From: Apostichopus parvimensis
Taxonomy: Eukaryota > Echinodermata > Holothuroidea > Aspidochirotida > Stichopodidae
NCBI GenBank assembly: GCA_000934455.1
Contig: KN886008.1
Coordinates: forward strand, 50,015-81,662
DNA length: 31,648 bases
Direction of reading: 5' to 3'
Within the stretch, counting starts at the first letter, position 1, and each line of letters begins with the position of its first letter. Of this stretch, positions 1 through 10,800 are shown one piece after another. A program made the translations under genes and the position numbers. The notes beneath the pieces were generated by a model. The model had not been told where the DNA came from, searched no databases, and saw only the letters and a program-made list of their open reading frames with translations.

Positions 1-613
1 CTAATATTCTAAGAAAACAACAGCACTAGTGTCTGGGTTCACAAAATACACAATATACAAATATGCCTATACTATTATATTGATACAACTCTTTCAATAT
101 AAAGGTTCACAGAAAGTTCGGCTATTCCGATCACCATTGCAACTAGTTAAAGTGTAGAATTGCATCATGGGACCTTAACATAGCTTAAATAGGCTACACT
201 TAGTACAACTAGATAACAATGTGAGTGCATTACAGTAATGGGTAATGCTGGGGTATCGTAACAATATATAATAAAACTAAATAAATATCCCAATGTGGGT
301 TCTTGTTAGACCAATAACCTAAAGTACATTCGATACTCTCATATTAATTGAATGTAGGTTAGATCATAACGATACACACATAAGATGCTAATGGGTGAGG
401 ACATTGTAAGTGCCATAATCAACCCTATTAACATAGTTATTAAACAACAGGTAACAATAGTAATGATTGCACATGTAGACTCCCTATAGCAGTTACAGGA
501 ACATAATGTTTAATTAATAAATGCATTCTGTGTGTATTCTACCATCACAGGATCAAAATAATAAATACACCAAATTACACTTAAAGGCATTGAAGACTCC
601 CCACAAACAGCGT
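1..613. other. Non-coding, nothing recognised
   Basis: AT-rich sequence with stops in all frames and no recognisable domain, RNA gene or clear repeat. Confidence 0.5.
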
Positions 614-682
614 GCCGCCATCTTTAAAAAGTTAACTTTCCGTTGATTGCAAGTGAAGGTTTTCTCTTGTTGCTACAATATG
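600..682 (+). promoter_or_regulatory. Possible promoter/5' UTR with YY1-type motif
   Basis: Positions 614-625 read GCCGCCATCTTT, the reverse complement of AAAGATGGCGGC. This fits the YY1 consensus, which in animals commonly sits just around or downstream of transcription starts. It lies about 55 bases before an ATG at 680 with an A at -3. No TATA box is obvious. Calling this the promoter of the large downstream gene is an inference; it could be an unrelated or chance site. Confidence 0.3.
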
Positions 683-763
683 CAGACAGTAATGAAACGT
701 GATACTTTGTTATCTTTAGCTGGACCTGAGAAGTCCATCGCTGTATCGTTTGAACACTGTGCT
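680..763 (+). CDS. Candidate leader exon (start codon) of the NLR gene
   Basis: An open stretch of 28 codons starts MQTVMKRDTL and ends at a possible donor GTGGGT (764). It ends in phase 0, which is what the first well-supported exon at 4595 needs, because that exon starts in phase 0 without its own upstream Met. If not spliced, the frame stops about ten codons later. The protein matches nothing I recognise, and the donor lacks the usual AG before it. Support is limited to phase, a reasonable start context and the nearby YY1-like motif. The true start may lie elsewhere, inside or upstream of the window. Confidence 0.2.
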
Positions 764-1979
764 GTGGGTATTGACCGCAGCTGTATGTACTGACTGTACA
801 TTAGAGTCTAATTACCGACGGTAGCAAGCTGTGTGTGTATTTTCTGGGATCGATTGTGGAGTCTAACACTTCTGTTACACCTCATTCGAAAGTAGGGCAG
901 ATTACCGGCATTAGACATTTCTTTTTGCGCGAGTCTTCACACCCTTTAATGAGGGCTGCTATTCTGTGCGGCACACTGCCAGTACAGAACTATAACATGT
1001 ATACGTTCACAACTAAAATACACTAATTATGCACAATCAAAATGACTAGGCTCCTGAGGGGTCTGGGCAAAGTTTAAAGTTGAACTCTTACATACATGTG
1101 TGGAAATTAATATAATTAATTTCTAGTACTCTTGTACAGCTCTTCTCTACTATATGTGTACGTCAGCTTGGAATGTGTTGGTGAATGGTAGAGTTGCTTG
1201 CAAACTTGGGTGTTTTAAGCAATTTGTAGAACAAAGAGAAAGTATGGCAGAAATAGTTATCCCACCCTACCAGACAAGATTTTACTTAAGACCTGGCCAC
1301 ACATCCTCCAGGAAGTAGACAAACTGTCTTCCCACATCTTTAACTTATTCAACCAGAGATTACAGAGGGCATGATCACTACACTTAAAGGAGAATAAAAC
1401 AAAGCCTGGCCTATTAGTATTGGATTGAAGGAAAATAACAGATTAACCATTGAATACTTAGGATAGCCTAAGAGTAACGCATACCATACAGGCTTAATGG
1501 GGCTTGTGGTAGTCTACCAAGGTGCACAGTTAAGGGATTGGCAAGCTCCTTTTAGCAGGAATAAGTCCAGCTAACACTGGGGGTAATGCACACAGGGTCA
1601 CTGACTTTGTGAGCGTTACTAAGTAGCGAACAACAAAGAAAAGAGAGGAATTGAAAAATAAAAAGTGCTATTGGGAAATATTAGGGGTGCATCTTTTGGC
1701 AGGCCACCTACATGGACTGTTTGTATAGTCATTCAGAATGCAATTTCTCTCTTGCAATGACACAAAATACAATTTTGGTTTTTAATGTATTTGTTAATCT
1801 TGTTTATCCTATGAACTTAGGATTAGGAAGTTCTGTAAGGGTAGTGTGAGCTATAAGGGCTAGGGGTAGAAAATAAAGTGGTCTTAAATCATTGCTTCTT
1901 AGTGGTGTGACTTGTTCTGGTAACTGCTTTGTAAATTCAATTTAAAGTCTAATCAAAACCTAATTTTTGATTCCTTGCC
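764..1979. other. Non-coding, nothing recognised
   Basis: Apart from the 63-codon open frame at 835-1026, which has no domain-like features and looks like chance, I see no gene, RNA or clear repeat here. If the leader exon is real, this is the start of intron 1. Confidence 0.45.
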
Positions 1980-2008
1980 GAAGGCCCAAGGAATCTATGG
2001 GATGGTGA

Positions 2009-2062
2009 TTGCGTGTGTATGTGCGTGTGTGCTTGTGTGTGTATGTCCGTGTGTGCATCTGT
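2009..2062. repeat. Imperfect TG-rich microsatellite
   Basis: An interrupted run of (TG)n-type sequence. It makes the cysteine/valine-rich open frames on the plus strand and the His/Thr-rich frame on the minus strand, which are low-complexity artefacts rather than genes. Confidence 0.7.
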
Positions 2063-2250
2063 GACACTTGCTTGGGTACACTGTAACTCAACAGGGAAAG
2101 TTGGACTAAACTCAAACTTGGTATATAGATCGGCCATAGTGAGAAGGTGTGCCCTATTGTTTTTGGTGCCTGTGAAGGTCACCAAAGGTCAGTTGGAGGC
2201 CAAAACCAAAATATTAAAAAAGCAATAACTCCCATCGACAGGGTCCGACA

Positions 2251-3345
2251 TGTGATCCAAGGTCAACAAAGGTCAATTAGGGGTCAAAAACTAGTATTTT
2301 TGCAATAACTTGACAACAAAATGTACGTTATTTGAATTTTCGTGGCCATAAACGGATCTCAAAGGTACCTTCCGATCAAAATTGTCCATGGGTTTACCCC
2401 TGTGCAACCTTCGTGTGCGAAGTTATCAGAGGTCAAGTTTTTTTTTAAATAAGTACAGTTAGGATGGTCATACAGACATGTCATGTTGCTTTTGTAATCA
2501 GTGTGTCAAACTACATCTGACTAAGGTTGACCTCCAGTGACCTGCCTTAGTGTCCGACATGGTTGATATTTTGGGAATAGTTGTTAATGGGGTGTGGGAT
2601 CGTTTCCAAACATAACGGTTATGTGATCCAAGGTCAAGAAAGGTCAATTAGGGGTCAAAACAATAGTATTTTTGCAATAACTTGAGAACAAAATGTACGT
2701 CAAGGTTGGGAGTTGCGCTATTGTAAACCAGTAGTCGACCCCCATCTAGGTGACCTTTGACCTCAGGTTGACCTCGGGTGACCTGTATTAGTTTCTTTGG
2801 TTATTTGAATTTTTGTGGCCATAATCGGATCTCAAAGGTACCTTCCGATCAAAATTGTCCATGGGTTTACCCCTTTGCGACCTTCGTGTGCGAAGTTATC
2901 AGAGGTCAAGTTTTTTTTTTAAATAAGTACAGTTAGGATGGTCATACAGGCGTGTCATGTTGCTTTTGTAATCAGTGTGTCAAACTACATCTGACTCAGG
3001 TTGACCTCCAGTGACCTGCCTTAGTGTCCGACATTGTTGATCTTTTGGGAATAGTTGTAAATGGGGTGTGGGATCGTTTCCAAACATAACGGTCATGTGA
3101 TCCAAAGTCAGCAAAGGTCAAAGGGTTCAAAAACTAGTATTTTTGCAATAACATGAGAACCAAATATCCATCAAGGTTGGGAGTTACGCTATTGTAATCC
3201 TAATAGTCGACTCGCATCTGGGTGACCTTTGACCTCAGGTTGTCCTCCAGTGACCTGTATTAGTTTCTTTCAAGTTGATTATTTGAAGTTTCGTGGCCAT
3301 CTTCCAATCTAAATTGTCCATAAGTTGACTCCTCTGCAAAATTCG
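2251..3345. repeat. Large GGTCA-rich tandem repeat, about 2.5 units
   Basis: The segment beginning TGTGATCCAAGGTCA at 2251 recurs at 2622 and 3096, so successive units are about 371 and 474 bases. The longer middle unit has an extra block near 2700-2805 that the first lacks and the partial third shares in part. Units share long near-identical tracts, for example the segments around 2340-2440 and 2810-2910. The units are full of direct and inverted AGGTCA half-sites, including perfect DR1 arrangements at 2751-2763 and 3223-3235. No coding potential is seen. Confidence 0.85.
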
Positions 3346-3359
3346 AAAACCTTGTAAAC

Positions 3360-4470
3360 ACGATATCTCAAGAAGGGAAGCTTTGGACAAATCTCATATT
3401 TGGTATGTAGTTGTGACACAGTCCGTACAAGAAGCATATTTTTTTTGTGGAGGTCAAAGGTCCTTTCAGAGTCACCAGACGCCAAATTGTGGGAATCTTG
3501 TATTATAAGCTGCCGAATCTTCCACCAACTAGCCTATCAGATAACATGTGCATTACGCCTCATACGATTTAGGAGGTTGTTTGCAATTTAAGCTAATGGG
3601 CATCCGTAGAATCTTAAACTCAAAACTGTCAACTAGAACATATCTGCGTGGGCTTCAACGTGCCGCTCCGATGCCTTACTTTGCATGCAAAAAGGTCTAC
3701 ACTTTGTACGTATAGTGGACGTTTTCCGTTTTAGGTTAGATGTAGTTTTGTTGGGGAAATAACCAAGCACTGTTTATGACACTAAACATGATTTACTTTG
3801 TTCAACACTTACTTTTGGTGGAAAAAAGTTTAAATTTCATACTGCACAGAAACATAATTTTCCAATGTGCAATTACTGTACGTAGTACCATGTATCTGAC
3901 TAAGTGCCTCAGAACTTTTGTTCATAGAAAGTATTGATGTTGCAGATCTGTACTATGGAGACTTGAACAATAATCATAGGCCTAGTGGCAGGTAAAATTT
4001 GGCGAGTAGATTTTTAGTCACAGTTGCCAAATAGTGAGTACTTTAAAATTATTTGTCGAGGCCTGATAACCTAGAAAACATGATTTCTCATGGTAGAAAT
4101 CATGGATACTTTTCATACATAGTATTTGGATTTGCCATCTTGAGTAAAAGAATCCTGTTGCTTGTGAGGTCTAATCTAATTTGAGGTCACCAGAGGTAAA
4201 ACTCTGAAAATCTTTTTACATGATATCTAACGACGGGAATCGTAGATACTTTTCATACTTGGTGTGTGGATTCATAACATTGAGTACAAGACACCTGTTT
4301 TGGTGGAAGTTTGTATTGCCACGTACAGTAAACTGACCTGTGTTTATCATGTCATAGTGTAATTGTATCAAAATGGTGGTTCGGGCCAATGGAATTGTAA
4401 CAAGTAGTTCTGGTTATACTAACAAGCAGTTCAGTCTAGTGCAATGAAGTCATCGAAACCTCAATGCATT
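3360..4470. repeat. Composite dispersed repeat, copy 1
   Basis: Three blocks follow each other. A GGTCA-type unit lies near 3360-3480. A block at about 3480-3790 matches 5660-6020. A block at about 3790-4460 matches 23640-24160. The recurring order suggests one larger mobile or dispersed element. I see no open reading frame with a recognisable transposase or reverse transcriptase, so the element is non-autonomous or degenerate. It ends shortly before exon 1 of the NLR gene. Confidence 0.7.
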
Positions 4471-4594
4471 TTGCATACTGGTTTATTTACAGAATATACC
4501 AGAATTTACGTAAACTTTTTGAAAAGTTTGTTCTGCATATACTGTCAAGGCAAGTAACCACTGAAAGGGTCTTAACTCTGGTTTTACTTTGCAG

Positions 4595-4859
4595 TGGACC
4601 TATCCATGGCTAATAGGTGCTCTCACTGAAATGTTGTCAAAGAATGACTGTCACCAGCTGGCTCGCCATGTGGCACTTCCAGAGTACCAATTAGATGCCA
4701 TAATCAACAGTGATTCATCTGCCAAGGACCTCCTAGACATTCTTGAGGAGAGAGGAGTCATACACACATCTAATGTCAGCAGACTACTGGAGGCAATCAG
4801 TGTACTAAAGATAAATGAAAGAGCTCTGTTCACGCTAGAATACTACCAAAGGTCAAGAG
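4595..4859 (+). CDS. NLR exon 1: first DED-like domain
   Basis: The acceptor is TTTACTTTGCAG before 4595 and the donor is GAG|GTCAGC after 4859. The 88 codons read as a six-helix death-fold module starting WTYPWLIGALTEML. A central AKDLLDILEERGVI stretch resembles the RxDLL region of death effector domains, and helices like NVSRLLEAISVLK follow. The exon ends in phase 1, which selects this donor over another AG|GT eight bases earlier. DED is preferred over CARD or Death because of the DLLxxLEERG pattern, but the subtype is not certain. The exon has no in-frame upstream Met, so an earlier exon must provide the start. Confidence 0.7.
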
Positions 4860-7800
4860 GTCAGCTATTTTTTCTGTTTTAAAATATTGTGCACTCTGTA
4901 GTTTGCCTGCTTTCCTTTAAATAGTTTTTCAGAGAGCTGAGTTTATTCTGAATAAATTGTGCGCATTATTGATCTTAATTAGAGAACATCTTGACCTGAG
5001 CATATTCCTGCTTGTGTATCCATCCAAGTTTGCCGTGATAACAACATTGGAAGAATAGAACAGGCCTCCTGCATACAGAGTATGTCTACAAAGCAGATCA
5101 CATCATGACAAATGGAATTCATTAGATTTCAAAATTTTCACCATGTAGTATTAAATTTTTTAAACAGTCATTTTTGGTTTCAGTGTTAATCGCAACCTAT
5201 GCAGTCATGCAGGCCGATGAGTATGTGTGTGTGCGCGTGCCCAGGTGTGTGTGACACCAATTGCTTGTAAAAACGATATTAAGAAGGAAAGCTTGGACCA
5301 ATCTCATATTTGGTGAGTAAGTGTACCAAATTGAATAGAAGAAGCCTATTGTTTTTGGTGGAAGTCAAAGGTCATTTAGGGTCACTAGTGGTCAAATTGT
5401 GAAAACCTTGTCAACGCAATATCTCAAAAAGGGAAGCTTGGACCAATCTCATATTTGGTGAGTAAGTGTACCAAATTGAATAGAAGAAGCCTATTGTTTT
5501 TGGTGGAAGTCAAAGGTCATTTAGGGTCACTAGTGGTCAAATTGTGAAAACCTTGTCAACGCAATATCTCAAAAAGGGAAGCTTGGACCAATCTCATATT
5601 TCGTGTGTAGGAGTACCACATTTAGGAGTTAAAGCCTATTGGTTTAAGAGGTCATTCGGGGTCACCAGGGGTCAAATTGTGGAAACATGTTTTATAATCT
5701 ACCGTGTCGCCACTGACCAGCCTATTCGATAACATGTGCGTTATGTCTCATAAGAATAGGAGGCTGTTGGCAATTGGAAATAAGCTGATGGGCATCCGTA
5801 GAATCCAATCAAGACTTGCGGAAAATCTCCATAGGCTTCAGCGCGTCGTTCCGGAGCATAGTTTCGCTAATACATTGCCTGCAAAAAGGTGTACTCTCTG
5901 TACATACAGCAATGCTATTGGACGGTTTCCATCGTATTTTGCAATATTCGAGATACACTGCCAAATAAACACCTCAGATTTGGATGTAGTTACGTTGGGG
6001 AAATGACCAGGCACGATTTACAAAACTTAACTGTCATCTATGGGAAACTTTATGTAGTCTAGGCCAGAAACTGTGGGATAAAATTGGGTTTATCAACACA
6101 ACAATTTTGAAGAATACCAGTCAGAATACCAGTTCGCTTAAGGTGGCACCTGCTAAATTATTTCTTTTGAAAGGCATGTTCCTACATGCCATCAGTCATA
6201 ATTTGCAAAATATACAACAATTTAGGGAGTTTGAGACAAGTTTGCTGTTGTTGCTGCTATGATATTTTGGAAGCTAGATGCTCTTTGAACCTTATCCTAA
6301 CCTTGATTGCCTAAAAGATCTCTTTGATTTAGGCAGTGTAATGGAGTAATAGCAATATTTCTGCACACCAATCTGCACCTAAAAGACTAGATAAACAATT
6401 GGGAAAACGTACGAATCGCGCAAATCGAGTAGCGGTTCAAAGTAGCATTGAGCTACTGTATAGGCTTAGGACTTGCCCACACCTATAGTATATGCACTGT
6501 ATAGTATATGCCTAGTGTATACTAGTGGAGCACTAATTTAACAGAAGCCAAGCTATCTTCGTAGGTATTTTTGCTGATGTTTTATTTTTATTTGTTCGAG
6601 ACACTGCAGTAGGCTTAGCTGCTTTATTACAATTCTGGACATGTTTTACTTTGTTTATAACTTACTTTTGTTGGAAAAAGTTTAAATTTAATACTGCATA
6701 GAAACCTAGTTTTACAATGTGCAATTACTTATCACCGTGAATGGGAGGTCTTAACATAAATTTGGTTCATGTTGATATGGTGATGTTAGTACAAAATAAT
6801 GTCATTTCCATCTTTATGTCATTAATATTCATCAAATCACAAAAAATGGCTTTTAAAAACAAAACAAGAACCAAAATTTCAATGATTTTCATCCTTGACA
6901 TATGAGGTTTGTCACACTACATTCATACAATCAACCGTGTTGTTTTTTTTGTGTGCATATCATGAATATTGAATGAGTGAACATAAAATTCTTTATCAGA
7001 TATCTCTGAAAAGTAGTTTTCATCTAACTAGTTTCATGCATATGTACTTGGATAATACAATGTAAATACAGTATATAGTTACAGTACATATTTATGAGAT
7101 CATTTTGACCTCATTAATGTTCATGCCTGTATCTGTTTTTATACGATGTCACTAAGTAGACTTGATCAACATGATAGGTGATTCCTGGTACCTTCCGTTA
7201 TATGTTGCCGCATTAGTTAATATATAATCCTCTTCAGTTTGGTGTGCACAAGCTCATGAATATTGAATAACATGTATGGTTTACCACAATATGAATATGT
7301 TTGGCCATTGGAACCACTAAACGTTTCCGTTTCTGTTTTTTTTAACGTTTCAGGTGATGAAACTTCTTATGGCAGATTTCTAGTTGATTTGTCCTCACAT
7401 CTGTTATTGTCATTACCAAGGAAGTTATGTGACTACTTTAAATTCACTAATGAGAAGAAGAAAGCAGTCATTACCAGTCAGACTCCAGGAATTTCTTTCC
7501 TTCTGACCCTTGAGGATATGGAAGTCATCAATCCTTTTGATGTTGAAAAACTAGTGACCCCTCTAAAGCAATATCAACTTGTCCAGGCTGTTGCTAAGGT
7601 ACAGGAGTATCAGACCCTGGTTGATGAAAGGAGCGAGTTAAAGAAACCAATTCATACATTAGAAGGTAAAGCATAAACATTTAACAGTTTAAGTAGTGTG
7701 TACGTAAGACCCAGCAGTATGAGAATATTTTGTAAGGGTATATCAGTCTAACGATTGAATGATAATTTGTATTATTTCTAACGTTTCATCTCAATTCTAG

Positions 7801-10800
7801 GAGAAAGTTGTGAATATTAACTACACATCATTTCTGCGAAATAAAACAGTGAAACTGTTTCCCTTTAATTACTGCAAGTACAGCGATCTTGTTTTTACTG
7901 TATCTACAGTACCAGATGATTTGGTAGCAGATCATTACATTTATAAGCAAACATGTGATTTTCATCTTCTCTCTTAATGCTTGTACAACTAGGTCGAACC
8001 ACATGTAATGCCTGTGAGAGTAAAGTATGGTGTTTATTTAAGTAGACATTTTTCCAATAATTTGCCACTTTTTTTTCAAATTGATCCCATTGCAGTACAA
8101 CATTGACCATGAGCACTGCTACAAGAACAATAACTCAACAAGTCAAGTTACTGTTTCCAATGAATATACATCATATTTTCCGACAGCATCCCTCCTGTTC
8201 ATGCTGCTTCAATGTTATTTAAAAGTATTTTGCCTATCAAAATTCTTCTCTCCTTCTGCAGGGAAACAAACTTTGTTCATCGAATGTTTGAGGGAAAAGA
8301 CCAAAAGCTGGTATGAAACAATGACACCATTACCATGGAAAAAATCCTGTAAGTGGATGACATCAGAGCTATTCATTGCCTGTGGTTTGGTTCTTACTGA
8401 TTCCAAATCAAAGATGAAGACAACAGAGGTTGATCAAGAATGTAAGTTAGAATACACAGATATACTTACTCACAGAAGACTCAAATCAGCCACTCGCATC
8501 ATTATAGAAGGAGATCCAGGTTCTGGTAAGACCATGCTCTCATCTCAGTTAGCCTATGATTGGAGTATTGGGAAGAGTAGTGATGCTAGAATGGTTGTCT
8601 TTCTGCCTTTGAAATTTGTTGATGGCATGACCATTATTGAAGCTATCAAACAGTTTTATATCCCCAAAGGTAAACCTCTTAATGAAGATGACATAAAAGC
8701 TATTCTCGATCAAGCTTCTGATGAAAACAAAATCTGTATAGTACTTGATGGATTAGAAGAGTACAATGGCAGGACCAAGGATGGAGAACCTTCAGAGGTA
8801 GAGAGAGTGATGAGAAAGGAGAAATTCCCAAATTGTGCAGTAGTGTTAACATCTCGGTCAGATTTTGTGCATGACCTTCCTCTGTGTCCAATGTTGAAAT
8901 TAGGAAGATTTGGTGAGGAAGAGAGAGACCAGTACATTGCTAATATTATCCCGGATGACAGAGAAAAGCAACAGAATGTTAAATGCAGTATTGAGACTTC
9001 TGCATTGCTTTTTGATCTTTGCAGTAATCCACTGCTCTTTGTTTATATTGTCCACAATATAGAACACTTGGGACAAATAGACAAACCCAAAGGTCAACTG
9101 GACAGCGTGGGGCCATTTATAGAAGTAATGGTGAATACTTTGCTTTCCCTTTCTAGATCTGAGCACTCTGAGAGCTCAGAAAGTGAAATAATATCCACAA
9201 GGTTATCAGAAATAGCCTTTAATGGACTATGCAAAGGATACCAACAACTTATGTGGCAAAAAAGTTTTCTCAATGAAAATGTGTCTAATGTCAAGGATTG
9301 GATAGAGTCAGGCATTCTGGTTGTAGAAGAAGGGGTGATGGCAAGGGAAGAGGAACACCGAAACAAAGGAGAGGCAGTGGAAGAAGGAATGGTAACCCAA
9401 GATGAGAGGCAAGAGGGTAGGAGTTCGTCTGAAGCAGCAATGATTAGAAAAGGGCAAGATGACATATTATCTGATGAGGAGAATCCAAGTGATAGAGGAA
9501 GTTCAACTGATAATAAGCTCAATGAAAAAGAGAAGCCTTTTACTGAAATGAAAACAAGCACCGATCCTCAGAATTTGTCAGTGCAGGTAAAGTCTTTAGA
9601 TACAGTGATCCAAGAACCGTTTGCTGATAATGATAGGAGACAGGGTGAGAGTTCGTCTGAAGCAGCAATGATTGGAGAAGGGCAAGATGACATATTATCA
9701 AGTGATAGAGGAAGTTCAACTGATAATAAGACCAAAGAAACAAAGAAGCCTTCTACTAAAAGGAAAACTACCACCGATCTTCAGAATTTGTCTCAGCAGG
9801 TTAAATTTTTACATAAAGTGATCCAAGAATGGTTTGCTGCTAAACACTTTTCATCGATGCTTCAACGGTCAAAGGGAAAAAACCGTCATCGATTGTTTCT
9901 TAAAAGACACCTTCAACTGATCAATCCTGCCGACCTTCACTATTTTTTTCGCTTCACAAGCTATCTCTGTCCTGAGAACTGTTATCTCATCATGAAACAT
10001 CTTCACAGTTTTTACAAATCAAAGGGTGTTGTTCCAGAATACATATTGAACTGTATTTTCCTTTGCTTTATTGAGTGCAATTTTTCAGTCCGAAACAAGA
10101 GAATGGATAACCCTGTACGGCAGGTCTGTAAGAACATTGTAACAATCCGAGGTGGAGATAGCAGAATACTGCAACAGTCTAAGGTCTCAATGCTCATGTA
10201 TGCATCAAATTCAAAGGTATAGTTGACATAAAACTTTTCTTCATCTGGCTGTATCTATTCATAGTGTCAAGTATCATTGTAGTCTTTAGCACACACACAC
10301 ACACATCTTCAAAACTGATGCCTATTGCCTATGAAGGATAATGTCCTGCAACATTATCGTCATGAGGTGGTCAGGCTAGCATAATGACCGTCACCTGGTG
10401 TTATAGTTTATACCCAAAGGCTCAACTTTTGTTCTTGAAGATACTTCTCATTGGGCCACACAATATGAATGTCAAATACTATTCAATGGTATTTGTTAAG
10501 CAGAGCTTGTAGTACACTCAAAGGATAGTTAAAGCTATATGGAAACAAGAGGCGGTGTGCTCTCTCTTATGAGTGCTCACTTGCCATAAGATCAACATGG
10601 TTCACGTTGTCTTAGTTAACATGTTATGACTTACTTTTCTTACAATAAAAAAAAAAATCACAAATGCTGTCTATTGACTTGTAACTGCAAGAACAAACTT
10701 CTGCATTTGGAGATCCATGATTTTACGAATAAAAGCGTAAAAACTAGATAGTCTTTTGCAGACAGATATCAGCTTTAATGATTTTACTAAAGCATAGAAT

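Noticed and set aside
835-1026. 63-codon open frame upstream
   Set aside because: No domain-like composition, no splice context, and near chance length for this DNA.
2013-2228. Overlapping open frames on both strands
   Set aside because: Built from a TG microsatellite and the start of a GGTCA repeat.
5704-6006. 100-codon open frame with basic residues
   Set aside because: Lies in a dispersed repeat whose other copy (3540-3780) is interrupted by stops.
8081-8261. Upstream extension of the NACHT exon frame
   Set aside because: A strong CTTCTGCAG acceptor at 8261 has the exact phase needed by exon 2, and the extension has no domain character.
9094-9561. 155-codon minus-strand open frame
   Set aside because: Antisense shadow of the Ser/Glu-rich part of the NACHT exon.
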